63,680 bases of DNA from the NCBI GenBank assembly GCA_902595745.1, contig CACJRE010000002.1, forward strand, positions 1 to 63,680. The letters are read 5' to 3'. The position numbers were made by a program, and so were the translations under genes. This stretch comes from an uncultured Pelagibacteraceae bacterium. Lineage in GTDB: Bacteria > Pseudomonadota > Alphaproteobacteria > Pelagibacterales > Pelagibacteraceae. Shown here piece by piece: positions 8,509 to 18,908 of this stretch. The notes below the pieces were generated by a model. That model was not told the DNA's origin. It ran no database searches and saw only the letters and a program-made list of their open reading frames with translations. The first letter of the stretch is position 1, and each line of letters starts with the position of its first letter.

Positions 8509-9153
8509 ATGAATGACAAAATTAATTTCGAAGTACATAGGAGATTTGGACCTTCAATACTAAAAGTAAAAATTCCAGAAAATATAATAAATAATCTAAA
8601 TAATTATGTAGATCAGACTATTTCAAATGATAAAAAAATTCAAAAACAGAATCTTGGTGAAGGCTTAGTTGGAGATGTAACTCAAGAATTTTCCCTTGAA
8701 CAAGATATTATGGAAAAAACAGGATGGGGAAATTTTTTAGCATCCTGTGTCTCAAATTGGATTAATATGGAGATGAAAAAAAAAATTACAAAATTTAAAA
8801 TAAGAAAATCCTGGATCGTGAGGCAATTTAAAAATGAATACAATCCAACACACTGGCATTCAGGTCATATTTCTGGAGCAGGATTTTTAAAAGTTCCAAA
8901 TACTTTTGGTAAACATGTGCAAAATAAACAAAATAGAGTTTACCGTGGTGGTAACTTGCAATTAATTCATGGATCAAAAATGTTTTTATGTGAGTCTACA
9001 TTTACTATTGTACCCAAAGTAGGAGATTTTTATTTTTTTCCAAATTATATGATGCATACAGTTTTTCCTTTTAAAGATACAAATGAAGAAAGAAGATCAA
9101 TCTCTTTCAATGCTGATATCGATAATGAAATCTACAATGTTTATGGTGAATAA
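8509..9153 (+). CDS. Putative 2-oxoglutarate/Fe(II) oxygenase-like protein
   Basis: 214 residues from the ATG at 8509; a TTG two codons earlier is possible. The second half shows a cupin-type oxygenase layout: HWHSGHISGAGFLKVP, then GNLQLIHG, a turn at VGDFYFFPNYMMHTVFPF and ERRSISFN near the end. This gives candidate metal His residues and a 2-oxoglutarate Arg. It resembles the TIGR02466-type putative oxygenases. The substrate is unknown. It overlaps the next gene by 11 bases, which suggests coupled expression. Confidence 0.68.
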   Translation: MNDKINFEVHRRFGPSILKVKIPENIINNLNNYVDQTISNDKKIQKQNLGEGLVGDVTQEFSLEQDIMEKTGWGNFLASCVSNWINMEMKKKITKFKIRKSWIVRQFKNEYNPTHWHSGHISGAGFLKVPNTFGKHVQNKQNRVYRGGNLQLIHGSKMFLCESTFTIVPKVGDFYFFPNYMMHTVFPFKDTNEERRSISFNADIDNEIYNVYGE

Positions 9154-9520
9154 TAAGCAAAAAAATGTTCTCAATGAAGATCTTGAAGAATGCTCAAACG
9201 ACCCACTAACAGGTTGGTACCGTGACGGATGTTGCAACACAGATGAAAATGATCATGGAGTTCATACTGTTTGTGCAAAAGTTACAACTGAATTTTTAGA
9301 ATGGTTAAAAGTTGCAGGTAATGATTTAATAACACCTCATCCTGAATATGGATTTCCTGGCTTAAAAGATGGAGATGGATGGTGTGTTTGCGCAAACTGG
9401 TATGCAAAAGCGGTTGAAGCTGGTAAGGGATGTCCAATATTTATAAAAAGAACTCATAAAAATACTCTAAAACATTTACCTATTGAAACTTTAAAAAAGT
9501 TTGCAATAGATTTGTCTTAA
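9143..9520 (+). CDS. DUF2237 family protein
   Basis: 125 residues if started at the ATG at 9143. Longer in-frame ATGs reach back into the oxygenase gene and give an implausible N-terminus. Conserved DUF2237 (COG3651) features are seen: DPLTGWYRDGCC near the start, HTVCAKVTTEFLEW, and DGDGWCVCANWYAKA with several cysteines. The family has no established function. The cysteines could bind metal. It ends one base before the convergent ETF-QO gene. Confidence 0.82.
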   Translation: MVNNKQKNVLNEDLEECSNDPLTGWYRDGCCNTDENDHGVHTVCAKVTTEFLEWLKVAGNDLITPHPEYGFPGLKDGDGWCVCANWYAKAVEAGKGCPIFIKRTHKNTLKHLPIETLKKFAIDLS

Positions 9521-9521
9521 A

Positions 9522-11141
9522 TTACATATTTCCATATTTTGGTCCACCACCACCCTCCGGGGTAACCCAAGTAATATTTTGTGATGGTTCTTTAATATCA
9601 CAAGTTTTACAGTGAATACAATTTTGTGAATTAATCACAAATTTGTTTTGATCATTTTCTTTTTGTACTTCATAAACTCCAGCTGGACAATATCTTTGTG
9701 CAGGTTCATCAAATTTTTCTAGAGTATAGCTAATTGGCAAATTAGGATCTATAAGTTTTAGATGAACTGGTTGGTTTTCAGTATGATTAGTACCCGTCAA
9801 ATAAACGGAGCTTGTTTTATCAAAGGTAATCACATTATCATATTTTGGATATTCAATTTTTGGCATCTTATTTGAAGGTTTAAGTGTTTCATGATCAGCA
9901 TGTTTATGTTTCAAAGTAAAAGGTAGTTTTCCTTTAAATAAAATCTGATCAATACCAGTAAATATTATTCCAAGAATTAAACCCCAACTAAAACTTGGTT
10001 TTACATTACGGGCTGCGTGAAGCTCCTCGTAAACCCAGCTTTTTTTAAAGTTTTCTTCATAAAGTGATAAACTTTTTTTTTCTTTAATATGCTTAATTAT
10101 TGTTTCAGCTGCTATCATTCCACTTTTCATTGCTGTATGAGAGCCTTTAATTTTAGGCATATTCAAAGTTCCCGCATCACAACCAACTAATAATGCTCCA
10201 GGCATAAACATTTGAGGTAAACTTTGAAGTCCACCTTCAATTAGTGCTCGTGCTCCATAAGATATTCTTTTTCCACCTTCAATAATTTTCTTTATTGATG
10301 GATGGGTTTTAAATCTTTGAAATTCATCATAAGGGGAAAGATGCGGATTTTTATAATCTAAACCTATAACGTAACCCAGAAATATCTGTTTATTTTCTGC
10401 ATGATACATGAAACTACCACCATAAGTATTATTATCCAGTGGCCAACCTGCCGTGTGCATAACCATTCCTTCTTCATGGTTTTTATCTTCAATTTCCCAA
10501 ATTTCTTTAAATCCAATTCCATATTGCTGAGGATCTTTATCTTTTGAAAGCTCAAATTTTTCAATTAACTGTTTTCCTAAGTGGCCTCTACAACCCTCTG
10601 CAAATACAGTTACTTTTCCTAATAATTCTATACCTGGCTCGAAACTATCTTTTTTATTTCCTTCTTTATCAATACCCATATCTTGGGTGGCAACACCTTT
10701 TACTGATCCATCTTCGTTGTATAAAATTTCACTTGCAGGAAATCCTGGGAAAATCTCAACCCCCAAAGCTTCAGCTTGTTCTGCTAACCACCTACATAAA
10801 TTAGCAAGACTAATGATATAATTATTATGATTTTGTTGAACCTTAGGAAGTAACCATGTCGGCCAACTTAATGATTTTGTTTTTCCTAAAAATAAAAATT
10901 TTTCTTTAGATACTTTAGTTTTAATTGGAGAATTTAACTTTTTCCAATCTGGTAAAAGCTCATCTAAAGCTCGTGTTTCAAAAACATTGCCACTTAAGAT
11001 ATGAGCGCCAATTTCTGATGCTTTTTCCAATAAACAAACATTTAAATTTTGATTAAGTTGTTTGAGTTTAATGGCTGTAGATAATCCAGAGGGGCCTCCT
11101 CCAACGATAACAACATCATACTCCATCGACTCTCTACCCAT
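9522..11141 (-). CDS. Electron transfer flavoprotein-ubiquinone oxidoreductase
   Basis: 539 residues, the standard length. FAD-binding VVIVGGGPSGLS is near the N-terminus; the ATG at 11126 may be the real start because the conserved part begins there. The C-terminus carries the 4Fe-4S cysteines in CIHCKTCDIK, and the chain ends in the typical GGGGPKYGNM. It passes electrons from reduced ETF to membrane quinone. It is the last gene of the set with dehydrogenase, etfB and etfA. Confidence 0.95.
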   Translation of the reverse strand: MGRESMEYDVVIVGGGPSGLSTAIKLKQLNQNLNVCLLEKASEIGAHILSGNVFETRALDELLPDWKKLNSPIKTKVSKEKFLFLGKTKSLSWPTWLLPKVQQNHNNYIISLANLCRWLAEQAEALGVEIFPGFPASEILYNEDGSVKGVATQDMGIDKEGNKKDSFEPGIELLGKVTVFAEGCRGHLGKQLIEKFELSKDKDPQQYGIGFKEIWEIEDKNHEEGMVMHTAGWPLDNNTYGGSFMYHAENKQIFLGYVIGLDYKNPHLSPYDEFQRFKTHPSIKKIIEGGKRISYGARALIEGGLQSLPQMFMPGALLVGCDAGTLNMPKIKGSHTAMKSGMIAAETIIKHIKEKKSLSLYEENFKKSWVYEELHAARNVKPSFSWGLILGIIFTGIDQILFKGKLPFTLKHKHADHETLKPSNKMPKIEYPKYDNVITFDKTSSVYLTGTNHTENQPVHLKLIDPNLPISYTLEKFDEPAQRYCPAGVYEVQKENDQNKFVINSQNCIHCKTCDIKEPSQNITWVTPEGGGGPKYGNM

Positions 11142-11163
11142 ATGATATTTTTATCTTTAAGAG

Positions 11164-12117
11164 TTATTTTTGTATAGTGTTTAATTTATTCAACTCTTCT
11201 AAGAACTGTGGCAAAGCCTCAAATAAATCTGCTTCTAGACCATAATCTGCGACACTAAAAATTGGAGCCTCTCCGTCTTTATTGATTGCAACAATTACTT
11301 TACTCTCTTTCATTCCTGCTAAATGTTGAATAGCTCCTGATATTCCAACTGCGATATATAAATCTGGGACAACTACTTTTCCTGTTTGACCAACTTGATG
11401 GTCGTTACTAATATAACCTGCATCAACTGCTGCTCTCGATGCACCTATTGCTGCATTTAATTTATCAGCTATGGAGGTAATTAATTTAAAATTGTCTCCA
11501 CTTTGCATTCCTCTTCCCCCAGAAACAACAATTCTTGCTGTACCAAGTTCTGGTCGATCCGATTTTATCTCTTCTCTTTTAAGAAATTTTGTTAATGAAA
11601 ATTCATCTGCTGCTTCAGTAGTTTCAATTGGTGCAGAACCTCCAGTGCTTTCACATGGATCAAAAGAAGTGGGTCTAATTGTAATACATTTTTTTTCATC
11701 TGTGCTTTTCACAGTTGCAAAAGCATTACCTGCATAAATTGGTCTTATAAAAGTATCTGATGATTCAACTTTTATAATATCACTCACCTGTGATGCATCT
11801 AATTTGGCAGCAACCCTTGGCATTAAGTTTTTACCAAAAGTATTTGCTGAACAAACTATATGTGAATAATTATTTGCAAGTTTAATAATTACAGGGGCAA
11901 AATTTTCTGCTAAAAAATTTTCATAATGAGCAGCTTCTACTGTTATTACTTTTTTAACTAAAGGTAACTCTGATGCTGCTTTTGCAGCACCTCCACAATT
12001 ATTCCCAATAACTAAAGCATGAACATCATTATCCATTTGAGATGCCGCTGTTACCGCATTTAAAGTGAATGATTTAAGTTCTTTATTGTTATGTTCTGCT
12101 ATTAATAATACTGACAT
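11164..12117 (-). CDS. etfA: Electron transfer flavoprotein alpha subunit
   Basis: 317 residues. The C-terminal FAD domain is intact: VSGGRGMQSGDNF, the GQTGKVV motif and GISGAIQHLAGM. The domain order (N-terminal nucleotide-alpha-hydrolase-like fold, then FAD domain) is standard. The ATG is fused with the etfB stop (TAATG). With EtfB it forms the soluble carrier between the upstream flavin dehydrogenase and ETF-QO. Confidence 0.95.
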   Translation of the reverse strand: MSVLLIAEHNNKELKSFTLNAVTAASQMDNDVHALVIGNNCGGAAKAASELPLVKKVITVEAAHYENFLAENFAPVIIKLANNYSHIVCSANTFGKNLMPRVAAKLDASQVSDIIKVESSDTFIRPIYAGNAFATVKSTDEKKCITIRPTSFDPCESTGGSAPIETTEAADEFSLTKFLKREEIKSDRPELGTARIVVSGGRGMQSGDNFKLITSIADKLNAAIGASRAAVDAGYISNDHQVGQTGKVVVPDLYIAVGISGAIQHLAGMKESKVIVAINKDGEAPIFSVADYGLEADLFEALPQFLEELNKLNTIQK

Positions 12118-12866
12118 TATATTACTTTCGCCTCGTTTTTTAATTTTTGAACCAATTCAGCAACACTTGAAACTTTAATACCAGCTTTTCGTTTTGGTGG
12201 TTCTTCAACTTTTAACTGTTGTATTTTAGGGGTTATATCAACACCAAGATCTGAAACATTAATTTGTTCAATTGGTTTTTTCTTTGCTTTCATAATATTT
12301 GGTAATGAAGCATATCTTGGTTCATTTAATCTTAAATCACATGTAACAATTGCAGGTGTATTAATTTCAATAGTTTCTAAACCTTCGTCAATTTCTCTAA
12401 CTACTTCAAGTTTTCCTTCTTTAACCTCAATTTTAGAAGCAAAAGTTGCTTGTGGCCAATCTAATAAGGCACTTAACATCTGTCCTGTTTGATTGCAGTC
12501 ATCATCTATTGCTTGTTTGCCCATAAAAACTAAATCGGGTTTTTCTTTATCAACAATTTTTTGTAAAATTTTTGATACAGCTAAAGGTTCTATTACACCT
12601 TCCGCTTTAACGTGAATTCCTCTGTCAGCTCCAACCGCTAATGCTTTTCTTACTGTCTCTTGAGCTTTCTCTTCTCCAACAGTTACTGCAATTACCTCTG
12701 TTGCTTTTCCACTTTCTTTTATCTTTACCGCTTCTTCGATAGCATTATCATCAGGTGGATTAGTTGACATCTTAACATTATCCGTAACAACCCCTGTTCC
12801 ATCCTCTTTAACTCTTACTTGAACGTTGTAATCAATAACTCTTTTAACAGCGACTAAAATTTTCAT
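12117..12866 (-). CDS. etfB: Electron transfer flavoprotein beta subunit
   Basis: 249 residues. The N-terminus [15 protein letters not shown] and the AMP-binding stretch [15 protein letters not shown] are classic EtfB. Its start is fused to the stop of the dimethylglycine dehydrogenase-type gene (TAATG) and its own stop to the etfA start, so all three are translationally linked. This tight linkage suggests the ETF chiefly serves that dehydrogenase, though ETF can serve acyl-CoA dehydrogenases too. Confidence 0.95.
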   Translation of the reverse strand: MKILVAVKRVIDYNVQVRVKEDGTGVVTDNVKMSTNPPDDNAIEEAVKIKESGKATEVIAVTVGEEKAQETVRKALAVGADRGIHVKAEGVIEPLAVSKILQKIVDKEKPDLVFMGKQAIDDDCNQTGQMLSALLDWPQATFASKIEVKEGKLEVVREIDEGLETIEINTPAIVTCDLRLNEPRYASLPNIMKAKKKPIEQINVSDLGVDITPKIQQLKVEEPPKRKAGIKVSSVAELVQKLKNEAKVI

Positions 12867-15295
12867 TAAGCTCTCAATAAATTGTTTTCAGAATCGTACG
12901 GACTCTCCTTTAAAACAGTAGCGTCATACATTTCACCTAAAATATCAACTTGTAATTTGTCGCCCACATTTGCATGTTCTGGTTTAACCATAGCAAGTGC
13001 AATTGATTTATCTAATCTAAAACCAAATTCTCCCCCTGTCGCTCTTCCAACAACCTTGTTATCTTTATAGATTGGATTATTTCCTAAAACATCAGCATCT
13101 TTAGTATTATGAACTTCAAGAGTAATCAGTTTGTTATCAAATCCTTTTTCTCTCCATTTATTAAGAGCTTCTAAACCAATAAAGCTTCCCTTGTTAGGAT
13201 GAACAAATCTATCTAACCCCGACTCATAAGGTGAATATTCAATTGAAAGTTCTGTTCCAACTAATTTGTATGATTTTTCTAGCCTTAAGCTATTCATTGC
13301 TCTAATTCCAAAAGGTTTAATACCTAAATTTTTTCCAGCTTCCATTAATTTATCAAAAATATGATTTTGATATTCAATTGGATGATGAAGTTCCCAACCT
13401 AATTCACCAACAAAATTTACTCTCATAGCATTAACAGGAGCATATCCAACTTCAACATTTTGCGCTGTTAACCATTTGAAATTTTCATTTGAAAAATCAT
13501 CATTAGATACTTTCTGTAATAACTCTCTTGATTTAGGACCTGCAACAACCAATACACCTTTACTGTTGGTTAAATCTTCAAAAGTAACACCATCGTCTGG
13601 CATCCATTTTTTAATCCAATCATGGTCTAATCTTAAATTTGCTCCAGCTGAAACTAAATAAAAACTATCTTCAGCTTCTCTCATAATTGTAAACTCTGAA
13701 TGAACTCCACCCTTAGTATTCAGTGCATGGCATAGTCCAATTCTTCCAATTTTTTTTGGAAGTTTATTCGCCACCAAATGATCTAAAAATTCTTCCGCTT
13801 TTAGACCTTTAATTCTACACTTTGCAAATGCTGTCATATCCAAAAGCCCTACATTATCTTTTACGTTTTGACATTCTTTCTTAATAGCTTCAAACCACTT
13901 TGATCTTCTAAAAGACCAGTCATCTTTTTGCTCCATACCATTTGTTGCAAAAAAATTTGGTCTTTCCCATCCAAATTTTTGACCAAAAACTGCACCTAAA
14001 TCTTTCATTCTTTCATAACAAGGAGATGTTCTTAGAGGTCTTGCAGCTGGTCTTTCTTCATCTGGATAATGAGTGATAAAAACATGACTGTAAGCTTCTT
14101 CGTTTTTAGCTTTTAAATAAGATTTAGTAGCGTAATCACCATAACGTCTAGGTTCAACACCAAGCATATCAATTGTTGGCTCACCATCAATAATCCATTC
14201 TGCTAACTGCCATCCTGCTCCACCCGCTGCAGTAATTCCAAAACTATGTCCTTCATTGATCCAAAAGTTTTTTAATCCCCATGCAGGTCCAACAATTGGA
14301 TTACCATCTGGTGTATAACAAATTGCTCCGTTGTAAACTTTTTTAACACCTACTTCTCCAAATGCAGGAACACGATGTATTGCTCCTTCAATGTGTGGCG
14401 CTAATCTATCCAAATCTTCTTGAAATAATTCATACTCAGAATCTTTTGATGGTCCATTCACATAACAAGCAGGTGCACCATCTTCATAGGGTCCTAAAAT
14501 TAATCCACCCGCCTCTTCTCTCATATACCATCTGCTATCACTATCTCTTAAAACTCCCATCTCTGGTAAGCCATCTTTTTTTCTTTTTTGAATTTCAGGA
14601 TGAGGTTCAGTTACAATGTATTGATGCTCAACTGGAATAACTGGAATATCTAATCCAACCATTTTACCAGTTTGTCTTGCAAAATTTCCTGAGCAAGAAA
14701 TAATATGTTCACATTCAATTGATCCTTTATCAGTTTCGACAACCCAGCCATCTTTAGTTTGTTTCATAGCAAGTACACTTGTGTTTCTATAAATTTCTGC
14801 ACCCATGTTTCTTGCACCAGTTGCCATAGCTTGTGTTAAATCAGCTGGTTGAATATAGCCATCTTCTGGATGCTGAATTGCACCAACTAAATCATCTGTA
14901 TGACATAAAGGCCAAATTTCTTTTACTTGATCTGGTGTTAAAAATTTTACATCCACACCAATAGTTTGAGCGACACCAGCATATTGATGATACTCATCCA
15001 TTCTGTCTTTAGTGCTTGCTAAACGAATATTTGATACAACACTAAAACCAACATTTTTTCCTGTTTCTTCTTCTAATTTTTTATAAAGATCGACAGCGTA
15101 TTTATGAAGTTGTCCAACCGAATAACTCATATTAAACAAAGGCAATAACCCTGCTGCGTGCCATGTTGATCCTGAAGTTAATTCTTTTCGCTCAACTAGA
15201 ACAACATCTGACCAACCTTTTTTTGCTAAATGATAAAGTGCACTAACTCCTACTACCCCACCACCAACTACTACGACTTTAGTTTTTGTTTTCAT
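12866..15295 (-). CDS. Dimethylglycine/sarcosine dehydrogenase-type FAD and folate enzyme
   Basis: 809 residues. N-terminal FAD domain: [16 protein letters not shown], then [11 protein letters not shown], whose His is the usual site of covalent FAD attachment. A middle FAO/DAO cap follows. The last 380 or so residues are a GcvT-type tetrahydrofolate domain ending in a barrel with [11 protein letters not shown]. This is the layout of dimethylglycine and sarcosine dehydrogenases, which oxidise an N-methyl group and pass it to THF as 5,10-methylene-THF. Being fused to etfB/etfA/ETF-QO fits an ETF-linked dehydrogenase. Which of the two substrates it prefers cannot be told here; glycine-betaine breakdown would need the dimethylglycine activity. 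Confidence 0.87.
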   Translation of the reverse strand: MKTKTKVVVVGGGVVGVSALYHLAKKGWSDVVLVERKELTSGSTWHAAGLLPLFNMSYSVGQLHKYAVDLYKKLEEETGKNVGFSVVSNIRLASTKDRMDEYHQYAGVAQTIGVDVKFLTPDQVKEIWPLCHTDDLVGAIQHPEDGYIQPADLTQAMATGARNMGAEIYRNTSVLAMKQTKDGWVVETDKGSIECEHIISCSGNFARQTGKMVGLDIPVIPVEHQYIVTEPHPEIQKRKKDGLPEMGVLRDSDSRWYMREEAGGLILGPYEDGAPACYVNGPSKDSEYELFQEDLDRLAPHIEGAIHRVPAFGEVGVKKVYNGAICYTPDGNPIVGPAWGLKNFWINEGHSFGITAAGGAGWQLAEWIIDGEPTIDMLGVEPRRYGDYATKSYLKAKNEEAYSHVFITHYPDEERPAARPLRTSPCYERMKDLGAVFGQKFGWERPNFFATNGMEQKDDWSFRRSKWFEAIKKECQNVKDNVGLLDMTAFAKCRIKGLKAEEFLDHLVANKLPKKIGRIGLCHALNTKGGVHSEFTIMREAEDSFYLVSAGANLRLDHDWIKKWMPDDGVTFEDLTNSKGVLVVAGPKSRELLQKVSNDDFSNENFKWLTAQNVEVGYAPVNAMRVNFVGELGWELHHPIEYQNHIFDKLMEAGKNLGIKPFGIRAMNSLRLEKSYKLVGTELSIEYSPYESGLDRFVHPNKGSFIGLEALNKWREKGFDNKLITLEVHNTKDADVLGNNPIYKDNKVVGRATGGEFGFRLDKSIALAMVKPEHANVGDKLQVDILGEMYDATVLKESPYDSENNLLRA

Positions 15296-15351
15296 TCGCG
15301 ATTCCTACTAAATTTTTTGAATTAACGAAACAAAATTGTATCTGTGGATAA

Positions 15352-15825
15352 TTAAATTGAACTACCAAGTGGGATGGGGTTTGACACCATGGTGGTCAAC
15401 CAGCAATCCTTGAGTGTTCCCTCAAGGGTATACTTTTCGACCTGCCAATTAAACTTATGATATATTTTGTTTTTGTCTAAAATGATGACTTCAAATTGAG
15501 CCCATTTGTCACTACTTCCAAGCTCTGTAATAGTGTGACTGAGGTGATCCAGCATCATTTGATAAGACTCCCCTTTTATCATTCTTTTAAACTTTGGTAG
15601 GGGACCAGTAACTTTTTTATTATTTGGGTGAGCAAAATTCCAGGTTTGCTCTATTCCACTATCTTTAAATTTAAGATCATTTTTTTGAAGCCCAATGAGC
15701 TGGATTTTAACTACTTCTGATGGCTTAATATCACTGTTGGGTTTTAAAATTTCCGCCTTTGATGAAGTTAAAAAAATAGAAATAAAAAATAATATTTTAA
15801 ATATTATTTGCAGTCTTCCTAACAT
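15352..15825 (-). CDS. DUF4864 family exported protein
   Basis: 157 residues with an N-terminal hydrophobic segment at about 6-22 ending SSKA, a likely signal peptide. The body has the DUF4864 pattern: VKIQLIGLQKND, WNFAHPNNKKVTGPLPKF and MLDHLSHTITELG. The function of the family is unknown. Its start lies 29 bases inside the preceding flavodoxin-fold gene, in another frame, and it ends 56 bases before the dehydrogenase gene. Confidence 0.72.
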   Translation of the reverse strand: MLGRLQIIFKILFFISIFLTSSKAEILKPNSDIKPSEVVKIQLIGLQKNDLKFKDSGIEQTWNFAHPNNKKVTGPLPKFKRMIKGESYQMMLDHLSHTITELGSSDKWAQFEVIILDKNKIYHKFNWQVEKYTLEGTLKDCWLTTMVSNPIPLGSSI

Positions 15826-16381
15826 CTTCTAAAAATTCTTCTCTCTTAGCATCGCTTACAAAGGGTACTGCAAAATATCTTCTATAGACAATGTTATATA
15901 TGCCACACATATGAAATACTCCTCTTTTTAATCTTCTAATAGGTAAATTTAAAAAGAAAGTTGTGATTGCTAGTCTTGGTGAACCATAAGTACAAAATAT
16001 TATTGCCTTTTTTTGTCTTAAATTACCTATTGGATATCCGTAATTACCCCAAAGTTGTTTGAATTTAAATGCCCACGGTGGAGCTAAAACTTTATCAATC
16101 CAACCTTCAACAATAGCAGGCATTCTAAAATTCCAAATGGGAGCTATTAAAACAATAGTATCACATTCTTCTATTCTTTGACGGTGATTTAAAACATCTT
16201 TACCAGGCTCTTCTCCAGCAAAAACAGGATTAAATTTTTCTTTATATAAATCTACAGTATCAACTTTGTTACCTTTTGCTTCAGCAGTTTTAACAAATGT
16301 ATCTCTTATCGCAGCATTAAAAGATTTATCATTATAATGACCGTAAACTAAAAAAATTTTTTTCATGTCTTTTAATAGCAA
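15797..16381 (-). CDS. NAD(P)H dehydrogenase (quinone)/flavodoxin-fold oxidoreductase
   Basis: 194 residues; the better start is the ATG at 16366, where MKKIFLVYGHYND begins the first beta strand. The family motifs are the FMN loop GHYNDKSFNAA, IVLIAPIWNFRMPAIVEGWIDKV with its active-site region, and FCTYGSPR. It belongs with MdaB/YheR/KefF-like two-electron quinone reductases. Its place between the BT1 carrier and the dehydrogenase operon does not reveal the substrate. Confidence 0.8.
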   Translation of the reverse strand: MLLKDMKKIFLVYGHYNDKSFNAAIRDTFVKTAEAKGNKVDTVDLYKEKFNPVFAGEEPGKDVLNHRQRIEECDTIVLIAPIWNFRMPAIVEGWIDKVLAPPWAFKFKQLWGNYGYPIGNLRQKKAIIFCTYGSPRLAITTFFLNLPIRRLKRGVFHMCGIYNIVYRRYFAVPFVSDAKREEFLEDVRKTANNI

Positions 16382-16412
16382 AATAATTAGAAATAACTAA
16401 TGAATTTTTTGA

Positions 16413-18023
16413 TTACTCTTGAGTTTTGTATTTACTGTTGTTGATTATAAAGACAAACAGAATAGGTAAAATTAATGTTAGCAAGGTTACCACAATTAAT
16501 AATATTCCAAGTTCAGAATAATCAGCAGTAGTTTGAATTTCACCTGATACTTTATCTTTTACTTCTCTAGTAACTGTAAATATTTCATTTAAATACTTTG
16601 TTCCAAGGGCACTTGCAGAAAGAGCTAAATTTGTAAAAGAGGCAAAGACAGCAAAGAAAGTAGCTTTAAGATGTGAGGGAGCATTTTTTGCAATCCAAGC
16701 TAATAAGGGAATCATCGATACTTGCCCTAAGGGAGACTCTAATGCTGTATTAATCAATGCAATAAATTTTGCATCAACAATCCCACCTGTTAATGAAGCT
16801 GTCCAATTATGAAAACCGTAATACATCCCGACACTAGGTAAAAATAAAATCGCACCAGCTATACTTAATACAACAATAATTTTTGCAATTGAGTTATTAG
16901 CCATAAAGGGTCTTAATAAAACTATTCCAGCCAATGTTAAAATTGATGTTAGTAAAGACAAAATTGAAAAAAATTGTTCATTAAAACCAAGTTCATCGAT
17001 TTCAAACCAAGTTAGACCAGGACCAGGGCCTGGCATTGCTCTAAATATAAAAATGATGATTGCTGTTCCAACAATTGTTAGCCGTAAATTCTCTGGTAAT
17101 TCTTTGATGAGTTTAAACATCAAAAATAAAATTATGATAACTGAACCGATAAAAACTATTTCTTGAGCAAAGGGAACTTTAAAAGATCCGATTGATAAAG
17201 TGAAAATAACAAATATTAAACTTCCTCCTAAAATCCACCAATTGACTTTAGTTTTTTCTGCTCCTCTCTCTTCTTTAAATTCTAATCCAAGAGATTTTAA
17301 ATTCTTAATTTTTTCATTTCTTAAATGTTTTGCTAAAAGAACCCCTAAAATTGAAACAACTGGAATAATTAATGCGTATATATAAATTTTACCGTATAGA
17401 GCAATTTTAGCTGATTGCTCTAAGCTATCTACGTCTCTAAATAAAATTACATTTACTAGTGCAACCAATACAGTCCCCCCGATAATTGCAAAACGTCCAA
17501 GAGTTTGCATTGTTGTATGCATGATCTTAATTTGATCCTTGCTATAATCATTTCCACTCTCATCGGTAAGTGGCACAGCCTCAACTGTCATTGCATCTGC
17601 AACAACATCTTGCACAACATATCCTACAGGTGCCAAAATTACGCTAATTACAAACCATGTTTCTACTAAGAAAATTTGAGCTAAGTATTCAGTATGAATT
17701 ATTAACCCATACATAATCAACAAACTTAGTGCTATTAAAAATGCACCAAAAAAAACCATATAATTTTTTCTATTCCAGATCAGATCAACTAAATGTCCTA
17801 ATGGCATCTTTAATGCCCACGGAATTCCAGCCCAAAATCCTAATCCTGCAAGAAACGCAGCTGATAAATTTAAGTAATCTTTAACAAAAAAAGTTCCAAC
17901 AATTCCTGTTAAACCAGAAATACCTGCTGCAACGTAAACCATTAACGGAGGTAGATAGCTCCATTTAAACTGTCTTCCTAAATCTAAAAAAGTATTATCT
18001 AAAAACTTAAGTAGTTTATTCAT
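16413..18023 (-). CDS. BT1-type (folate-biopterin transporter-like) MFS carrier
   Basis: 536 residues, about 12 membrane segments. Two stretches point to the BT1 branch of the major facilitator superfamily: FLAGLGFWAGIPWALKMP followed by GHLVDL, and APVGYVVQDVVADAMTVE, close to the family DVVADA motif. Some members carry folate or pterins. Others are uncharacterised. In a window rich in folate enzymes a pterin or folate substrate is attractive but unproven. It lies 31 bases before the flavodoxin-fold gene on the same strand. Confidence 0.7.
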   Translation of the reverse strand: MNKLLKFLDNTFLDLGRQFKWSYLPPLMVYVAAGISGLTGIVGTFFVKDYLNLSAAFLAGLGFWAGIPWALKMPLGHLVDLIWNRKNYMVFFGAFLIALSLLIMYGLIIHTEYLAQIFLVETWFVISVILAPVGYVVQDVVADAMTVEAVPLTDESGNDYSKDQIKIMHTTMQTLGRFAIIGGTVLVALVNVILFRDVDSLEQSAKIALYGKIYIYALIIPVVSILGVLLAKHLRNEKIKNLKSLGLEFKEERGAEKTKVNWWILGGSLIFVIFTLSIGSFKVPFAQEIVFIGSVIIILFLMFKLIKELPENLRLTIVGTAIIIFIFRAMPGPGPGLTWFEIDELGFNEQFFSILSLLTSILTLAGIVLLRPFMANNSIAKIIVVLSIAGAILFLPSVGMYYGFHNWTASLTGGIVDAKFIALINTALESPLGQVSMIPLLAWIAKNAPSHLKATFFAVFASFTNLALSASALGTKYLNEIFTVTREVKDKVSGEIQTTADYSELGILLIVVTLLTLILPILFVFIINNSKYKTQE

Positions 18024-18072
18024 AAAAATAATTTTTATGAAATATTATACTTTAATTATCGCAATATAAAAT

Positions 18073-18492
18073 CTAACTAGTCTTACTGAGATTAAAAAAT
18101 TTGACTATATAAAATCCAATAAACATAGCAAAAACAAAAGTAATTGAATTTATATTTAATAATGCAATTGAGGATATGGCTGGACCAGGACAAAGTCCTC
18201 CAAGACCCCAACCAGCTCCAAATAAAGCAGATCCAATAATTAACTTATTATTGATTTCTTTATTATTTGAGTAATTAAATTGTTCAACAAAAATTGGCTT
18301 TTCTCTCTTTTTAATTACATGAAAAAGTGGCGAGGAGATAATTAAGGCTCCAATCATCACAAATGCTAATGATGGATCCCAATTTCCAAATAAATCTAAA
18401 AATCCAAGTACTTTTGCAGGATTAACCATTTCAGAAATAAGCAATCCAATTCCAAAGACAATTCCAGAGATAAGAGAAATTAATTTATTCAT
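18073..18492 (-). CDS. YeeE/YedE-family (DUF6691) sulfur-transport membrane protein
   Basis: 139 residues, four or so membrane segments. The signature GAGWGLGGLCPGPA near residue 95-108 is the cysteine-bearing half-motif of the YeeE/YedE fold. Proteins of this family import thiosulfate or related sulfur species, using conserved Cys residues. It pairs with the gene upstream (ATGA overlap), each contributing half of the two-part transporter, as in PmpA/PmpB. Confidence 0.82.
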   Translation of the reverse strand: MNKLISLISGIVFGIGLLISEMVNPAKVLGFLDLFGNWDPSLAFVMIGALIISSPLFHVIKKREKPIFVEQFNYSNNKEINNKLIIGSALFGAGWGLGGLCPGPAISSIALLNINSITFVFAMFIGFYIVKFFNLSKTS

Positions 18493-18908
18493 ATAAAACT
18501 TTTAATTAACACGGTTAGAATACCAACAACCATAAATGTTATTGTTGCTATTATTGATCTTAAGGAAAATCTTCCAATACCACTTATTCCATGACCACTC
18601 GTGCAACCTCCACTAACTCTTGTCCCTATTCCAACTAGTAAGCCTGCAAATATTAATAAAATTATAGAGTTTGAAATTGTGATGTTTATTTCTTTGCTAG
18701 AAAATAAACTATAAATAATAGGGCCTATTATCAATCCAAGTAAAAATAATATATTGTCAAACTTGTTATCTTTTTCAGTTAAAGCATTAGAGGCAATTCC
18801 ACTAATTCCAACCAACCTTCCATTGAAGAAAAAAAATATTACAACTGCCAACCCAATAATCATCCCTCCAAGAGTTGCAGTGAATGGTGTAAAATTTACG
18901 ATATTCAT
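18489..18908 (-). CDS. YeeE/YedE-family sulfur-transport membrane protein
   Basis: 139 residues with four or five membrane segments and the signature GIGTRVSGGCTSGHGISGI, holding the conserved Cys of the YeeE half. It overlaps its partner by four bases and follows the CoA-binding-protein gene with no gap. The pair suggests uptake of thiosulfate or another reduced sulfur compound. SAR11 is known to depend on reduced sulfur, so this import route would be useful. Confidence 0.84.
   Translation of the reverse strand: MNIVNFTPFTATLGGMIIGLAVVIFFFFNGRLVGISGIASNALTEKDNKFDNILFLLGLIIGPIIYSLFSSKEINITISNSIILLIFAGLLVGIGTRVSGGCTSGHGISGIGRFSLRSIIATITFMVVGILTVLIKSFI

Noticed and set aside
9083-9142. Extended N-terminus of the DUF2237 protein
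   Set aside because: It would overlap the oxygenase gene by over 70 bases, and the residues are unlike the family start.
14362-14640. 92-residue plus-strand frame inside the dehydrogenase gene
   Set aside because: Antisense to a conserved FAD domain; amino acid make-up is that of a shadow frame.
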